Source of the DNA: an uncultured Terrimonas sp.
Lineage (GTDB): Bacteria > Bacteroidota > Bacteroidia > Chitinophagales > Chitinophagaceae
Reading direction: 5' to 3'
NCBI GenBank assembly: GCA_946886925.1
Contig: CAMPJQ010000077.1
Coordinates: 1 to 8,918 of the forward strand
Length of the DNA stretch: 8,918 nt
Positions 1 through 7,176 of this stretch are shown piece after piece. The notes below the pieces were generated by a model that had not been told where the DNA came from, did not search any database, and saw only the letters and a list, made by a program, of their open reading frames with translations. Within the stretch, counting starts at the first letter, position 1. Each line of letters opens with the position of its first letter. Made by a program: the position numbers and the translations under genes.

Positions 1-106
1 GGAATAATGGAGGGATGGGATATTAAATTACAATAAAATCCTGCCGGATGCAAGTTTCTGCTGGAAATATACGATGAATTGCCTCTAATGGTTGCGCAAA
101 CCAATA

Positions 107-1252
107 CTATTCATGGTTGCTGTAAAGATTTCGCAGGCTAATACGACTGATACGGGATACCGATAGATGGGTTTTTTTAGATTGACTGCCGGCGCAATAG
201 GCCAATAGAATATACTTTTTGTAAAAATGAATGGCGGTATAACAATACCAGCCATCGGGGTTGCTCTCAATTGTTTTGATGTTTTGCCAGGTTTTTCCTT
301 CATTCTTTGAAATAGCGATATTCAGCGGTGTACGCTTATTTCTGGTCGCAGGGTCACTGCCATCGTTATTGTTCCATATCAAAACCAAATCCCCGCTTGC
401 TGGAATCCTTGCAACAGAAGCGGGTGATAGCGGAGATTTAACATTAGCCGGCTCAATATGGCTCCAGGTTTCGCCCTGGTCTTTTGAAAAAGACAATTGC
501 TGCATGCCACCACCGGCTCTGATGAACATCATTATGGAGCCATCCGCAAGTTCAACCACGCCAGGTTCCTGGGTAACGATAGCGGTGCTGTCGGGCACCT
601 GTCCACTATTTTTCCAATTCGTACCATTGTCATCAGAATAATAACTATACAATGCGGCTTTGTTTTGCCATTTGCCGCCAGGTGCTGCATGCAAAGCTAC
701 CGCCATCAGCAATCTTCCACTTTGTAATTGGATTACACGATTATTGTTTAAAACAAAATACCCTTTTTTATCTGTTATGCATGCAACAGGGTCACTCCAT
801 GTTCTGGCTTCATCCTTTGAAATCCGCATCAGGGGAATACAATCCTGTTCTGAATTTTTACGCAGATAAAACAAGGCGATATTGTTGTTTTGCAGTCGCA
901 GCAGGGAAACCGACATCACATTCATGTTACCTTCATTCTCAATAATGCGTTTATCTTCCTGCGTCCAGGTTTTTCCTCCATCATCCGAGATTCTTCCTGC
1001 CAGGTAAGCGGGAGCGTGGTCGCTGGTAGAGGAACCGGTATAGTGTGTATAAATAAAAAGAATACGCCCGTCCTTCAGTGTGATGAAATCTCCCTCGCTA
1101 TTGCGGGGATTGTTTTCACCGGGATCGAGTTGAAGCGTTACCTGCTTTTTTATATTTATATTGTCAGTAACAGATTTTTGGGCAACCGGCTTGCAGTTGA
1201 GAAGGCATATAGTTGTGAACAGAAGATAAAATATATTTGGCAATTTGTTCAT
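107..1252 (-). CDS. Sialidase-like (BNR/Asp-box) lipoprotein
   Basis: The 381-residue protein begins with a lipoprotein signal: a hydrophobic stretch (about residues 5-19) ending in the lipobox LLNC with Cys20, so it should be exported and lipid-anchored. The rest reads as a six-bladed beta-propeller of the sialidase superfamily. Asp-box motifs (S-x-D-x-G-x-x-W type) occur at about residues 89-96 (SDDGGKTW), 145-152 (SKDEARTW, degenerate), 206-213 (SDDNGTNW), 256-263 (SKDQGETW) and 315-322 (SKNEGKTW). Relatives are usually annotated as exo-alpha-sialidase, but I see no classic N-terminal F/Y-R-I-P motif, so sialic acid cleavage is not established and another glycan may be the substrate. The start is ATG at 1252, with a TAnnTTTG box just upstream. 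The stop is TAG at 107-109. The gene is probably transcribed alone, downstream of the dioxygenase gene. Fold and location are fairly sure; substrate is unknown. Confidence 0.85.
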   Translation of the reverse strand: MNKLPNIFYLLFTTICLLNCKPVAQKSVTDNINIKKQVTLQLDPGENNPRNSEGDFITLKDGRILFIYTHYTGSSTSDHAPAYLAGRISDDGGKTWTQEDKRIIENEGNMNVMSVSLLRLQNNNIALFYLRKNSEQDCIPLMRISKDEARTWSDPVACITDKKGYFVLNNNRVIQLQSGRLLMAVALHAAPGGKWQNKAALYSYYSDDNGTNWKNSGQVPDSTAIVTQEPGVVELADGSIMMFIRAGGGMQQLSFSKDQGETWSHIEPANVKSPLSPASVARIPASGDLVLIWNNNDGSDPATRNKRTPLNIAISKNEGKTWQNIKTIESNPDGWYCYTAIHFYKKYILLAYCAGSQSKKTHLSVSRISRISLRNLYSNHE

Positions 1253-1276
1253 GGGGAAATTAAATTCGGTTTATAT

Positions 1277-1284
1277 CAAAACTA
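1277..1284 (-). promoter_or_regulatory. Putative Bacteroidota -7 promoter box for the sialidase-like gene
   Basis: On the minus strand the octamer is TAGTTTTG, an exact match to the Bacteroidota consensus TAnnTTTG. It lies 24 nt upstream of the ATG at 1252, in the 101-nt gap after the dioxygenase stop. I see no clear TTG -33 partner at the usual spacing, so the call rests on the -7 match and its position. Confidence 0.5.
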
Positions 1285-1353
1285 AGGTAAAATAGCAGAA
1301 ATGGATGAGCAGTATACCCGGTTGTGATTCAGCATTCAAATTTCGTGTATGCC

Positions 1354-2301
1354 TTAACGATATTGCTTTATCAGTGCTGGTCTTTGGGTTATTTCGTGAT
1401 AACAGATCGCATTTTCGTTAAAATAATGAAATACCATGCTCTTCCGGGTTTTCTCTTTATTGAGATGGGGATCGCCACCATGAAAAAGATTGGCATGCCA
1501 TATGATCAGATCTCCTTTTTTTGCAAAAAACTTTACTTTCTCCAGTTTTTGCGTTTTGATTCTTTCCGCTATCATTTTCTCGTAATCAGCATAGGATTTA
1601 TTTCCCAGGAACAATGCATTTCCGTCATTGCCATAATCGCCGTTCAAATAATAGGGTAACTTATGGCTACCGGGATAATAATGCAAAGGCCCGTTTTCTT
1701 CCGTAATATCCTCCAGCGCAATCCACACACCCAACAGTCCTCCTAATGGAAAGGTAGTCATATGGATGCTGTCGGAGTGCGTTGCCTGCTCACTGCCTTT
1801 TAAAAAATTAATGCTTTGAAAAAGTATCGCTTTACCTCCGAGCAAAACAGAAAGCACTTCTTTAATGCCCTCATTGTTACCGGTATTCCATAACAGGCTG
1901 GAAGCATGAATGGCAAACATGATTTTATTGCGTTCATTTAACTTCAGCTTTCCCTGTTCCAGCAATTCGCTGATTTCAGCATTAATCGCCTCTGCCTGTT
2001 GAACAGAGAGGTAATTATCAACAATAGCAAATCCTTTATTGTCAAATGCAAGGAGATTTTCTTTGGCGCGATCACTTATGCTGCTGAAAAGTGCGCATGC
2101 TGCAAGCTTTGGTTTTTCTATTGTAACGCTTTCAGATAAATTTTTCGGCAAACCTGCGAAGTCTTTGCTTGACAGGGAAGAATAATATTTTTTCTGTAAT
2201 CCTAACTTTTTATACAACGGTACATTATGTGCCAATTGATTTTTATGAAAGAAGTTGTATATAGAATATACCAGTTTCGTACGTTTGATGAGCTGTATCA
2301 T
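1354..2301 (-). CDS. Phytanoyl-CoA dioxygenase (PhyH) family protein
   Basis: This 315-residue protein is a predicted cytoplasmic non-heme Fe(II)/2-oxoglutarate-dependent oxygenase. The likely iron ligands are visible: the H-x-D pair at His175 and Asp177 (THSDSIHM) and the distal His274 (NLFHGG). Arg286 (TRKSMVFHY) is a good candidate for binding the 2-oxoglutarate carboxylate. The family signature NGPLHYYPGSH sits at about residues 203-213, between the ligands. Family members hydroxylate varied small molecules and lipids; many bacterial members lie in polysaccharide or secondary-metabolite loci, and the substrate here cannot be read from sequence. The first 60 residues are basic and not part of the core fold. 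The start is ATG at 2301, 39 nt after the pyrR stop, so it may be co-transcribed with pyrR, although no functional link is evident. The stop is TAA at 1354-1356. Confidence 0.88.
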   Translation of the reverse strand: MIQLIKRTKLVYSIYNFFHKNQLAHNVPLYKKLGLQKKYYSSLSSKDFAGLPKNLSESVTIEKPKLAACALFSSISDRAKENLLAFDNKGFAIVDNYLSVQQAEAINAEISELLEQGKLKLNERNKIMFAIHASSLLWNTGNNEGIKEVLSVLLGGKAILFQSINFLKGSEQATHSDSIHMTTFPLGGLLGVWIALEDITEENGPLHYYPGSHKLPYYLNGDYGNDGNALFLGNKSYADYEKMIAERIKTQKLEKVKFFAKKGDLIIWHANLFHGGDPHLNKEKTRKSMVFHYFNENAICYHEITQRPALIKQYR

Positions 2302-2340
2302 ATTCAGTAGTCAATGAAAATAGGCGGTTTGCAACTTAAC

Positions 2341-2850
2341 TCAATATAATACCACTTCTTCCTTGTCCCATTCCACCTTTACTTTTTGTGAAATGATGGA
2401 GTCTATGGCTTTGCCGCAATAATCGGGTTGTATGGGCAATTCGCGGCTGAAGCGGCGGTCAATCAATACACACAGCTCCACTTGATCAGGACGGCCAAAG
2501 GCAAGCAGCGCATCCAATGCAGCACGAATGGTTCTGCCTTTATGGAGCACATCATCAATCAGCACTACTTTTTTGTCTTCAATTGAAAATGGAATATCCG
2601 TTTTATTGGCTTCGTGAAGTTCGCTGCGTACATCATCACGGTAAAAAGTAATATCCAGTTTGCCATAATGCATGGAAACCGAAGGAACCAACTGGCGGAT
2701 ATGAGCTGCTATCCTGTCGCTCAAAAAAACCCCGCGGGGCTGAATGCCGATCAATACAGTATTGTCCAGGTCGCTGTGGCGTTCAATAATCTCGTATGCC
2801 AGGCGCTGTATGGTGAGGTTTAACTGGTAAGGATCAAGAATGGTTTTCAA
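2341..2850 (-). CDS. pyrR: PyrR-like phosphoribosyltransferase (uracil PRTase / pyr regulator homologue)
   Basis: The 169-residue protein matches PyrR along its length (usual size about 170-180). GIQPRG (35-40), the KLDITFYRDDV segment (64-74), the PRPP-binding loop around IDDVLHKGRTIRAA (98-111) and DRRFSRELPIQPDYCGK (131-147) are all typical. In Bacillus, PyrR binds pyr mRNA and also makes UMP from uracil and PRPP; the role of Bacteroidota homologues is less clear. The PRPP loop reads HKGRT where classic PyrR has YTGRT. The only workable start is TTG at 2850: the frame has no ATG before the upstream stop, the next internal Met is residue 60, and the residues after TTG (KTILDPYQLNLT) align with the family N-terminus. 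An out-of-frame ATG-CAT-TGA overlaps this start. It follows pruA by 30 nt and is probably co-transcribed with it. Confidence 0.88.
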   Translation of the reverse strand: MKTILDPYQLNLTIQRLAYEIIERHSDLDNTVLIGIQPRGVFLSDRIAAHIRQLVPSVSMHYGKLDITFYRDDVRSELHEANKTDIPFSIEDKKVVLIDDVLHKGRTIRAALDALLAFGRPDQVELCVLIDRRFSRELPIQPDYCGKAIDSIISQKVKVEWDKEEVVLY

Positions 2851-2880
2851 TGCATGAATATTTTTGATAGCGAATGTAAC

Positions 2881-4512
2881 TTATTTTTCACCTAAAAAAG
2901 AGTAGGCATAATCTGCCGGCGGATTAAAAGTTTCTTTAATGGTTCTGGCGCTCAGCCAGCGATAAAGGTTCAGCATACTGCCGGCTTTATCGTTGGTGCC
3001 ACTTGCTCTTGCACCGCCAAAAGGCTGCTGGCCTACCACTGCACCCGTGGGCTTATCATTAATATAAAAATTACCGGCTGCATGGCGTAGCCTATTCGTA
3101 GCCAGCTCTACCGCGGCCCGGTCTTTCGCAATCACAGAACCGGTTAATGCATAAGGCGAAGTTTCATCTACCAGTTGCAGCGTTTCTTCAAACTTATTGG
3201 CATTGTATACATATATGGTTAATACGGGTCCAAAGATCTCTTCACACATGGTAATATACTTCGGATCCTTTGCTTCTATTACTGTAGGCTGAATAAAATA
3301 GCCTTTGCTCTTATCGCATTTGCCACCCACCAGCACCTCGGCTTTCTTGTCTTTTTTTACATTATCAATATATGATTTGATCTTATCAAAAGCTTTTTCA
3401 TCTATGACTGCGTTAATGAAATTCGAAAAATCTTCCACTGTTCCCATTTTAAAACTTTTCACGCCCGCCACCAGTTTCTTTTTTACTTCTTCCGCAATAT
3501 TATTTGGAATATAGGCTCTTGAAGCAGCGGAGCATTTTTGACCCTGGAATTCGAAAGCCCCGCGCAACAATGCGGTAGCAAGCACGGCAGCATCAGCGCT
3601 TTTATGGGCGATAACGAAATCCTTGCCACCTGTTTCGCCCACAATACGTGGATAACTTTTATAAGAAGCAATATTTTCACCTATGCTTTTCCACATGGAA
3701 TTGAATACACCCGTAGATCCTGTAAAATGAACCCCTGCAAAATCGCGGTGGGCGAAACAAACCTTACCAAGCGTTGGCCCGTCCACATAAATCAAATTGA
3801 TCACACCATCGGGTAAACCCGCTTCCTTTAAAATGCGCATGAACATCTGAGCGGCAAAAACCTGTGTATTGGCGGGTTTCCATACCACCACATTACCGCA
3901 CATGGCTGCAGAAGTAGGCAGGTTGCCCCCAATGGCTGTAAAATTAAAAGGAGTAATAGCCAGCACAAAGCCTTCCAGCGGCCGCCATTCCATGCGGTTA
4001 TGAATACCTGCCGAACTTACCGGTTGCTGTTTATATATTTCGCTCAGGTAATGCACGTTAAACCGTAAAAAATCAATGAGCTCGCAGGCCGAATCTATTT
4101 CTGCCTGGTAGGCGTTTTTGCTTTGACCAAGCATGGTAGTACCATTCATATAAGAACGGTACTTTGTAGCGATAAGATCGGCGGCTTTCAGAAAAATATG
4201 CGCCCTGTTCTCCCAGCTCATATCAGCCCATGCGGCTTTGGCCGCCAGTGCGGCATCAATAGCCTGTTGTATGTGTTTTTCATTGCCTTCGTGAAAATAT
4301 CCCAGTATATGATTGATCTCGTGTGGCGGATGAATGGCAGTTTTCTTTCCCGTTCTCACTTCCCTACTGCCAATATACATAGGAATATCCGCAGGTTCTT
4401 TTTTGAGTTCCGACAATGTTTTTTTTAAGATGGTCTTTTCATTGCTGCCTGCTGAATAGTTCAATACAGGCTCATTAGCAGGTAAAGGATAGCTGAAATA
4501 ACCTAAGCTCAT
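2881..4512 (-). CDS. pruA: L-glutamate gamma-semialdehyde dehydrogenase (1-pyrroline-5-carboxylate dehydrogenase)
   Basis: This enzyme oxidises glutamate-gamma-semialdehyde, the open form of pyrroline-5-carboxylate, to glutamate with NAD+, the last step of proline breakdown, in the cytoplasm. The 543-residue stand-alone protein is of the eukaryote-like PruA type, not fused to proline dehydrogenase. Visible aldehyde dehydrogenase features are TPFNFTAIGGNLPT (187-200), the nucleotide-site lysine in WKPAN (211-215), FTGSTGVF (263-270), the general base Glu293 in VGETGGK, the catalytic Cys327 in FQGQKCSAA, and EIFGPV (425-430). I start it at ATG 4512. The reading frame can be extended to a TTG at 4551, but that TTG is the end of a TATCTTTG promoter box and would add 13 unrelated residues. 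PyrR follows after 30 nt. Upstream lies the hydroxyproline cluster, whose product alpha-ketoglutarate enters the same part of metabolism. Confidence 0.95.
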   Translation of the reverse strand: MSLGYFSYPLPANEPVLNYSAGSNEKTILKKTLSELKKEPADIPMYIGSREVRTGKKTAIHPPHEINHILGYFHEGNEKHIQQAIDAALAAKAAWADMSWENRAHIFLKAADLIATKYRSYMNGTTMLGQSKNAYQAEIDSACELIDFLRFNVHYLSEIYKQQPVSSAGIHNRMEWRPLEGFVLAITPFNFTAIGGNLPTSAAMCGNVVVWKPANTQVFAAQMFMRILKEAGLPDGVINLIYVDGPTLGKVCFAHRDFAGVHFTGSTGVFNSMWKSIGENIASYKSYPRIVGETGGKDFVIAHKSADAAVLATALLRGAFEFQGQKCSAASRAYIPNNIAEEVKKKLVAGVKSFKMGTVEDFSNFINAVIDEKAFDKIKSYIDNVKKDKKAEVLVGGKCDKSKGYFIQPTVIEAKDPKYITMCEEIFGPVLTIYVYNANKFEETLQLVDETSPYALTGSVIAKDRAAVELATNRLRHAAGNFYINDKPTGAVVGQQPFGGARASGTNDKAGSMLNLYRWLSARTIKETFNPPADYAYSFLGEK

Positions 4513-4548
4513 AACTGTAAGATTGATGTAATGAAATAGATTAAGACG

Positions 4549-4556
4549 CAAAGATA
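4549..4556 (-). promoter_or_regulatory. Bacteroidota -7 promoter box for pruA
   Basis: The minus strand reads TATCTTTG, an exact TAnnTTTG match, 36 nt upstream of the pruA ATG at 4512. This implies a leader of about 30 nt. No convincing TTG -33 element is visible in the G/T-rich repeat upstream. The box indicates that pruA has its own transcript, separate from the hydroxyproline genes, and it rules against the TTG codon at 4551 as a start. Confidence 0.6.
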
Positions 4557-4580
4557 AGACAGAATGGGGGAGTGGGTGGT

Positions 4581-4612
4581 GGTTGGTTAATTAGTTGATC
4601 GGTTGATTGGTT
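4581..4612. repeat. Imperfect 8-bp-periodic GTTGATT-type intergenic repeat
   Basis: On the plus strand this tract contains GGTTGGTT (4581-4588), AGTTGATC (4593-4600), GGTTGATT (4601-4608) and GGTT (4609-4612), giving an 8-base period. The unit GGTTGATT occurs again exactly at 8160-8167 in another intergenic gap. It lies between the epimerase stop and the pruA promoter. No function is evident; such tracts resemble low-complexity intergenic filler known from Chitinophagaceae genomes (recalled, not searched). Confidence 0.6.
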
Positions 4613-4625
4613 CTGGGCTCCGGGC

Positions 4626-4646
4626 ACTTACTACTTACTACTTACC
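4626..4646. repeat. Tandem 7-bp repeat, three copies of ACTTACT
   Basis: Three contiguous copies of ACTTACT lie at 4626-4632, 4633-4639 and 4640-4646; the last ends in C in place of T. They sit 6 nt past the epimerase stop codon. The tract is short and has no hairpin, so it is not a terminator. Copy number could vary between strains. Confidence 0.75.
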
Positions 4647-4652
4647 ACCACT

Positions 4653-5654
4653 TCATATTACCTGAAAACCATAGGCGTAAGGATCATCTTCAGGATCAAC
4701 TGTAATCGTATTATAACCGTAAACTCTTGCCCAGCCTTCAATGCCGGGGCGAATAGCAGGTTTTCCGTGTATGTTCAGTTCTTCCTCGATGGTTCCTGTA
4801 AATGTTGAGCCGATGATGCTCTCGTGAATAAAAACATCTCCTTTTTTGAGCCGGCCTTTAGCGTACCACTGGGCCATGCGGGAAGAGGTGCCGGTACCGC
4901 AGGGACTACGGTCTATAGCCTTATCACCGTAAAAAACGGCATTGCGTGCTGAAGCATTTTTATCCAAAACAGCACCTGTCCATAAAATGTGTGAGCAACC
5001 TTTTATGGTAGGATCATCGGGATGAACAAACTCATATTTTTCGTTGATGCGTGTTCGCAGTTCTCTTGCCCATGCAATTAATTTATCAGCGGTATAATTT
5101 TCCAATCCTTTAAAATGAGGTTGTACATCTATTATAGCATAAAAATTACCGCCATAAGCAACGTCAAACGCCAGTTCTCCCAGTTCAGGGGAATCCGCAG
5201 TTAGTCGTTCCTCGGCCAAAAAAGAGGGGACATTGATAAGTTTTACAGATTTAATTTTTTTCCCTTCCTGTTTGTAACTGATCTGTACCAGCCCGGCAGG
5301 GGTTTCCATGCGTATAACGCCCGGTAACTGCGGCACAATCAATCCTTCCTCCAGCCCTATGGTTACGGTGCCAATAGTGCCATGACCGCACATGGGCAGA
5401 CAGCCACTGGTTTCTATAAACAACACGGCCACATCATTTGCAGGGTCGTGCGGTGGATATAAAATGCTTCCGCTCATCATATCGTGACCGCGGGGCTCAA
5501 ACATCAGCCCTTTTCTTATCCAGTCGTAATCCTTCAAAAAATGCTGCCTTTTTTCACTCATGTTTTTCCCGTGCAAAACAGGGCCACCTCCAGCCACGAG
5601 GCGGACAGGATTGCCACAAGTGTGCGCATCTATGCAAAAAAAAGTTTTTTTCAT
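4653..5654 (-). CDS. lhpA: 4-hydroxyproline 2-epimerase (proline racemase family)
   Basis: This cytoplasmic, cofactor-independent enzyme interconverts trans-4-hydroxy-L-proline and cis-4-hydroxy-D-proline, the first step of bacterial hydroxyproline breakdown (called LhpA or HypRE elsewhere). The 333-residue length is normal. Both catalytic cysteines are present: Cys89 in PMCGHGTIG and Cys252 in DRSPCGTGTS. This argues against trans-3-hydroxyproline dehydratase, which has Thr at the second position. The N-terminal FFCIDAHTCGNPVRLVAGGG and the FEPRGHDMMSGS segment (52-63) closely match known 4-hydroxyproline epimerases rather than proline racemases. The start is ATG at 5654, 21 nt after the aldehyde dehydrogenase stop, which points to one transcript. 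The first codons form runs of seven A and eight T on the coding strand, a possible slippage site. The stop is TGA at 4653-4655. Confidence 0.95.
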   Translation of the reverse strand: MKKTFFCIDAHTCGNPVRLVAGGGPVLHGKNMSEKRQHFLKDYDWIRKGLMFEPRGHDMMSGSILYPPHDPANDVAVLFIETSGCLPMCGHGTIGTVTIGLEEGLIVPQLPGVIRMETPAGLVQISYKQEGKKIKSVKLINVPSFLAEERLTADSPELGELAFDVAYGGNFYAIIDVQPHFKGLENYTADKLIAWARELRTRINEKYEFVHPDDPTIKGCSHILWTGAVLDKNASARNAVFYGDKAIDRSPCGTGTSSRMAQWYAKGRLKKGDVFIHESIIGSTFTGTIEEELNIHGKPAIRPGIEGWARVYGYNTITVDPEDDPYAYGFQVI

Positions 5655-5675
5655 CTTTTTGGCTATACAACCTGT

Positions 5676-7139
5676 TTAGATCGCTGCATTTGTCCATTCA
5701 TTGTTCACTATTCGCCATATATTCTGCGGATTGTTGTTTTTCAGCGCATCGGGCAGCATGCTGTTGTTAAAGCCCTGGAAACAAACCGGCCGAACCCAGC
5801 GTTTAATTGCAGAAGTGCCAACCGAAGTAAACCTTGCATCCGTAGTAGCGGGGTAGGGACCACCATGTACCATACTGGCACATACCTCAACGCCTGTCGG
5901 TACATCATTTAAAATGATCCTTCCTGCCAGTGTTGTTTGCAGGTCAATAATATCCTGATTAGCGGCAATATCCGTGTCAGTGGCCATAACGGTAGTGGTT
6001 AGCTGTCCTTTTAGTTGTTTCAATACCGCTGTTAATTCATCTTTGCTATCACAACAAACTGCTAAAGAATAAGGGCCAAAGACTTCTTCCCTAAAATGCG
6101 GGTTTTGTAAGAAAATATTTCCTTTCACTTTGGCTACTGTTGGAAAAGCCTCTCCGTTACCAGCCGCTTGTTCGGATTCTCCTATCTTTTCAATGCCTTT
6201 TTGCGACAATGCCTGGTTCAATCCTTTATTATAAGATGCGTGAATGCCGTTATGCAGCATTTTTTGGGGGATAATTTGCGTGATCTCCGCGCCGAGCAAC
6301 GTTAAAAAATTATCCAAAGCTTCACTTTGCACCGCAAGCAGCAATCCCGGATTGGTGCAAAATTGTCCCATACCGAGTGTAACTGATGCCGCATAGCTTT
6401 TGGCCAGTGCCGTTGCGTTTTGCTCCAGTGTATCGGGTAAAAAAACTACCGGATTAATACTGCTCATTTCCGCGAAAACAGGAACAGGCGTTTCGCGCTG
6501 GTTGGCATATTCCCACAAAGCCTTACCGCCGCTAAAAGAACCAGTAAAACCTACACCAGTAGTGTTGGGGTGTATCACCAGGGCCTTACCCACAGTGCTA
6601 CCGGAGCCTAATACATGTTGTATTGTATGTGCATGTACCCCTGTTTTTGCAATTGCTTTTTGTATGGCTTCAAAAACCAGTTGTGAAGTTTTGGCATGAG
6701 CCGAATGCCCTTTAATGACCACCGAAGAGCCCGAAGCCAGGGCACTGGCTGTATCACCACCGGCAGTGGAAAAGGCAAATGGAAAATTGCTTGCACCAAA
6801 AATAACCACCGGACCCGCAGGCAGTAACATTTTACGCGTATCAGGTTTTGGAGGCGTTCTGTTTTTATCTGCCGTATCAATGGCGGCCTCTACCCAGCTT
6901 CCTTCTTCAATTAGGCGGGCAAACATTTTTAACTGGTTGGTCGTTCGGGTTAGTTCTCCGTTTAAGCGTGGGAGAGGAAGATTTGATTCCTCATGAGCTA
7001 CCTGCACCAGCGATGCTCTTGCCGCCTCAATTGCTGCTGCTATTTCATTTAAAAAACTGGCGCGTTGTCCAGAACTTAAGGTTTTATAACTGTTAAACGC
7101 GTTCTGTGCGTTCTGCATTACCATATCAATATCGTTCAT
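5676..7139 (-). CDS. Aldehyde dehydrogenase, probable alpha-ketoglutarate semialdehyde dehydrogenase
   Basis: The predicted reaction is oxidation of 2,5-dioxopentanoate (alpha-ketoglutarate semialdehyde) to alpha-ketoglutarate with NAD(P)+, the last step of the hydroxyproline pathway. The 487-residue protein shows the fold's key sites: FGASNFPFAFS (114-124), the nucleotide-site lysine in VIKGHSAHA (141-149), GFTGSFSGG (197-205), the general base Glu224 in FAEMSSINP, and the catalytic Cys261 in GQFCTNPG. The FGASNFPFAFSTAGGDTASALASG and GQFCTNPG segments are typical of the NADP-type KGSADH group. The same enzyme type also serves sugar-acid pathways, but the epimerase and DHDPS-family neighbours point to hydroxyproline. 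I start it at ATG 7139. A TTG at 7163 would add 8 residues but lies within a near-consensus promoter box; ATG at 7124 is a weaker alternative. It follows the deaminase gene after a repeat-filled gap. Confidence 0.9.
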   Translation of the reverse strand: MNDIDMVMQNAQNAFNSYKTLSSGQRASFLNEIAAAIEAARASLVQVAHEESNLPLPRLNGELTRTTNQLKMFARLIEEGSWVEAAIDTADKNRTPPKPDTRKMLLPAGPVVIFGASNFPFAFSTAGGDTASALASGSSVVIKGHSAHAKTSQLVFEAIQKAIAKTGVHAHTIQHVLGSGSTVGKALVIHPNTTGVGFTGSFSGGKALWEYANQRETPVPVFAEMSSINPVVFLPDTLEQNATALAKSYAASVTLGMGQFCTNPGLLLAVQSEALDNFLTLLGAEITQIIPQKMLHNGIHASYNKGLNQALSQKGIEKIGESEQAAGNGEAFPTVAKVKGNIFLQNPHFREEVFGPYSLAVCCDSKDELTAVLKQLKGQLTTTVMATDTDIAANQDIIDLQTTLAGRIILNDVPTGVEVCASMVHGGPYPATTDARFTSVGTSAIKRWVRPVCFQGFNNSMLPDALKNNNPQNIWRIVNNEWTNAAI

Positions 7140-7159
7140 TCCTGTATTTTTTTGATCCG

Positions 7160-7167
7160 CCAAGATA
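7160..7167 (-). promoter_or_regulatory. Possible weak -7 promoter box for the aldehyde dehydrogenase gene
   Basis: The minus strand reads TATCTTGG, one base off TAnnTTTG, 20 nt upstream of the ATG at 7139. It resembles the pruA box TATCTTTG. There is no clear -33 element. It may allow separate transcription of the aldehyde dehydrogenase and epimerase genes from the deaminase gene. Confidence 0.3.
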
Positions 7168-7176
7168 CGGGATTTT

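Noticed and set aside
88..105. Imperfect inverted repeat (ATGGTT-GCGC-AAACCAAT) just past the sialidase-like stop codon.
   Set aside because: The stem is short and uneven and has no T run following it on the minus strand, so it is not a supportable intrinsic terminator.
23..106. In-frame open stretch of 27 codons after the TAG stop of the sialidase-like gene, ending at TAA 23-25.
   Set aside because: The protein already ends where relatives do, and nothing suggests readthrough or a lost C-terminal domain; it is likely chance.
261..641. Plus-strand open frame of 126 codons inside the sialidase-like gene, with similar plus-strand frames inside most other genes.
   Set aside because: These are antisense shadows of well-supported minus-strand genes and show no recognisable domains or start signals.
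835..850. A degenerate Asp-box region and the later A-R-I-P residues (about residue 281-284) of the sialidase-like protein considered as the catalytic F/Y-R-I-P motif.
   Set aside because: The R-I-P there is late in the protein, in a blade strand, whereas the true motif lies near the N-terminus of the catalytic domain.
2302..2345. A TTG (-33) with TATTTTCA (-7) at 19-nt spacing before the dioxygenase gene.
   Set aside because: The -7 match is poor (two mismatches in TTTG) and the -33 would lie in the end of pyrR; too weak to list as a promoter.
3483..3680. Second minus-strand open frame inside pruA.
   Set aside because: It overlaps conserved aldehyde dehydrogenase sequence in the pruA frame, including the catalytic cysteine region; it has no family features and is not evidence of a frameshift.
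4626..4646. Tandem repeats considered as a CRISPR array or replication iterons.
   Set aside because: The unit is only 7 bp, has no spacers and three copies, and there is no cas, rep or partition gene nearby.
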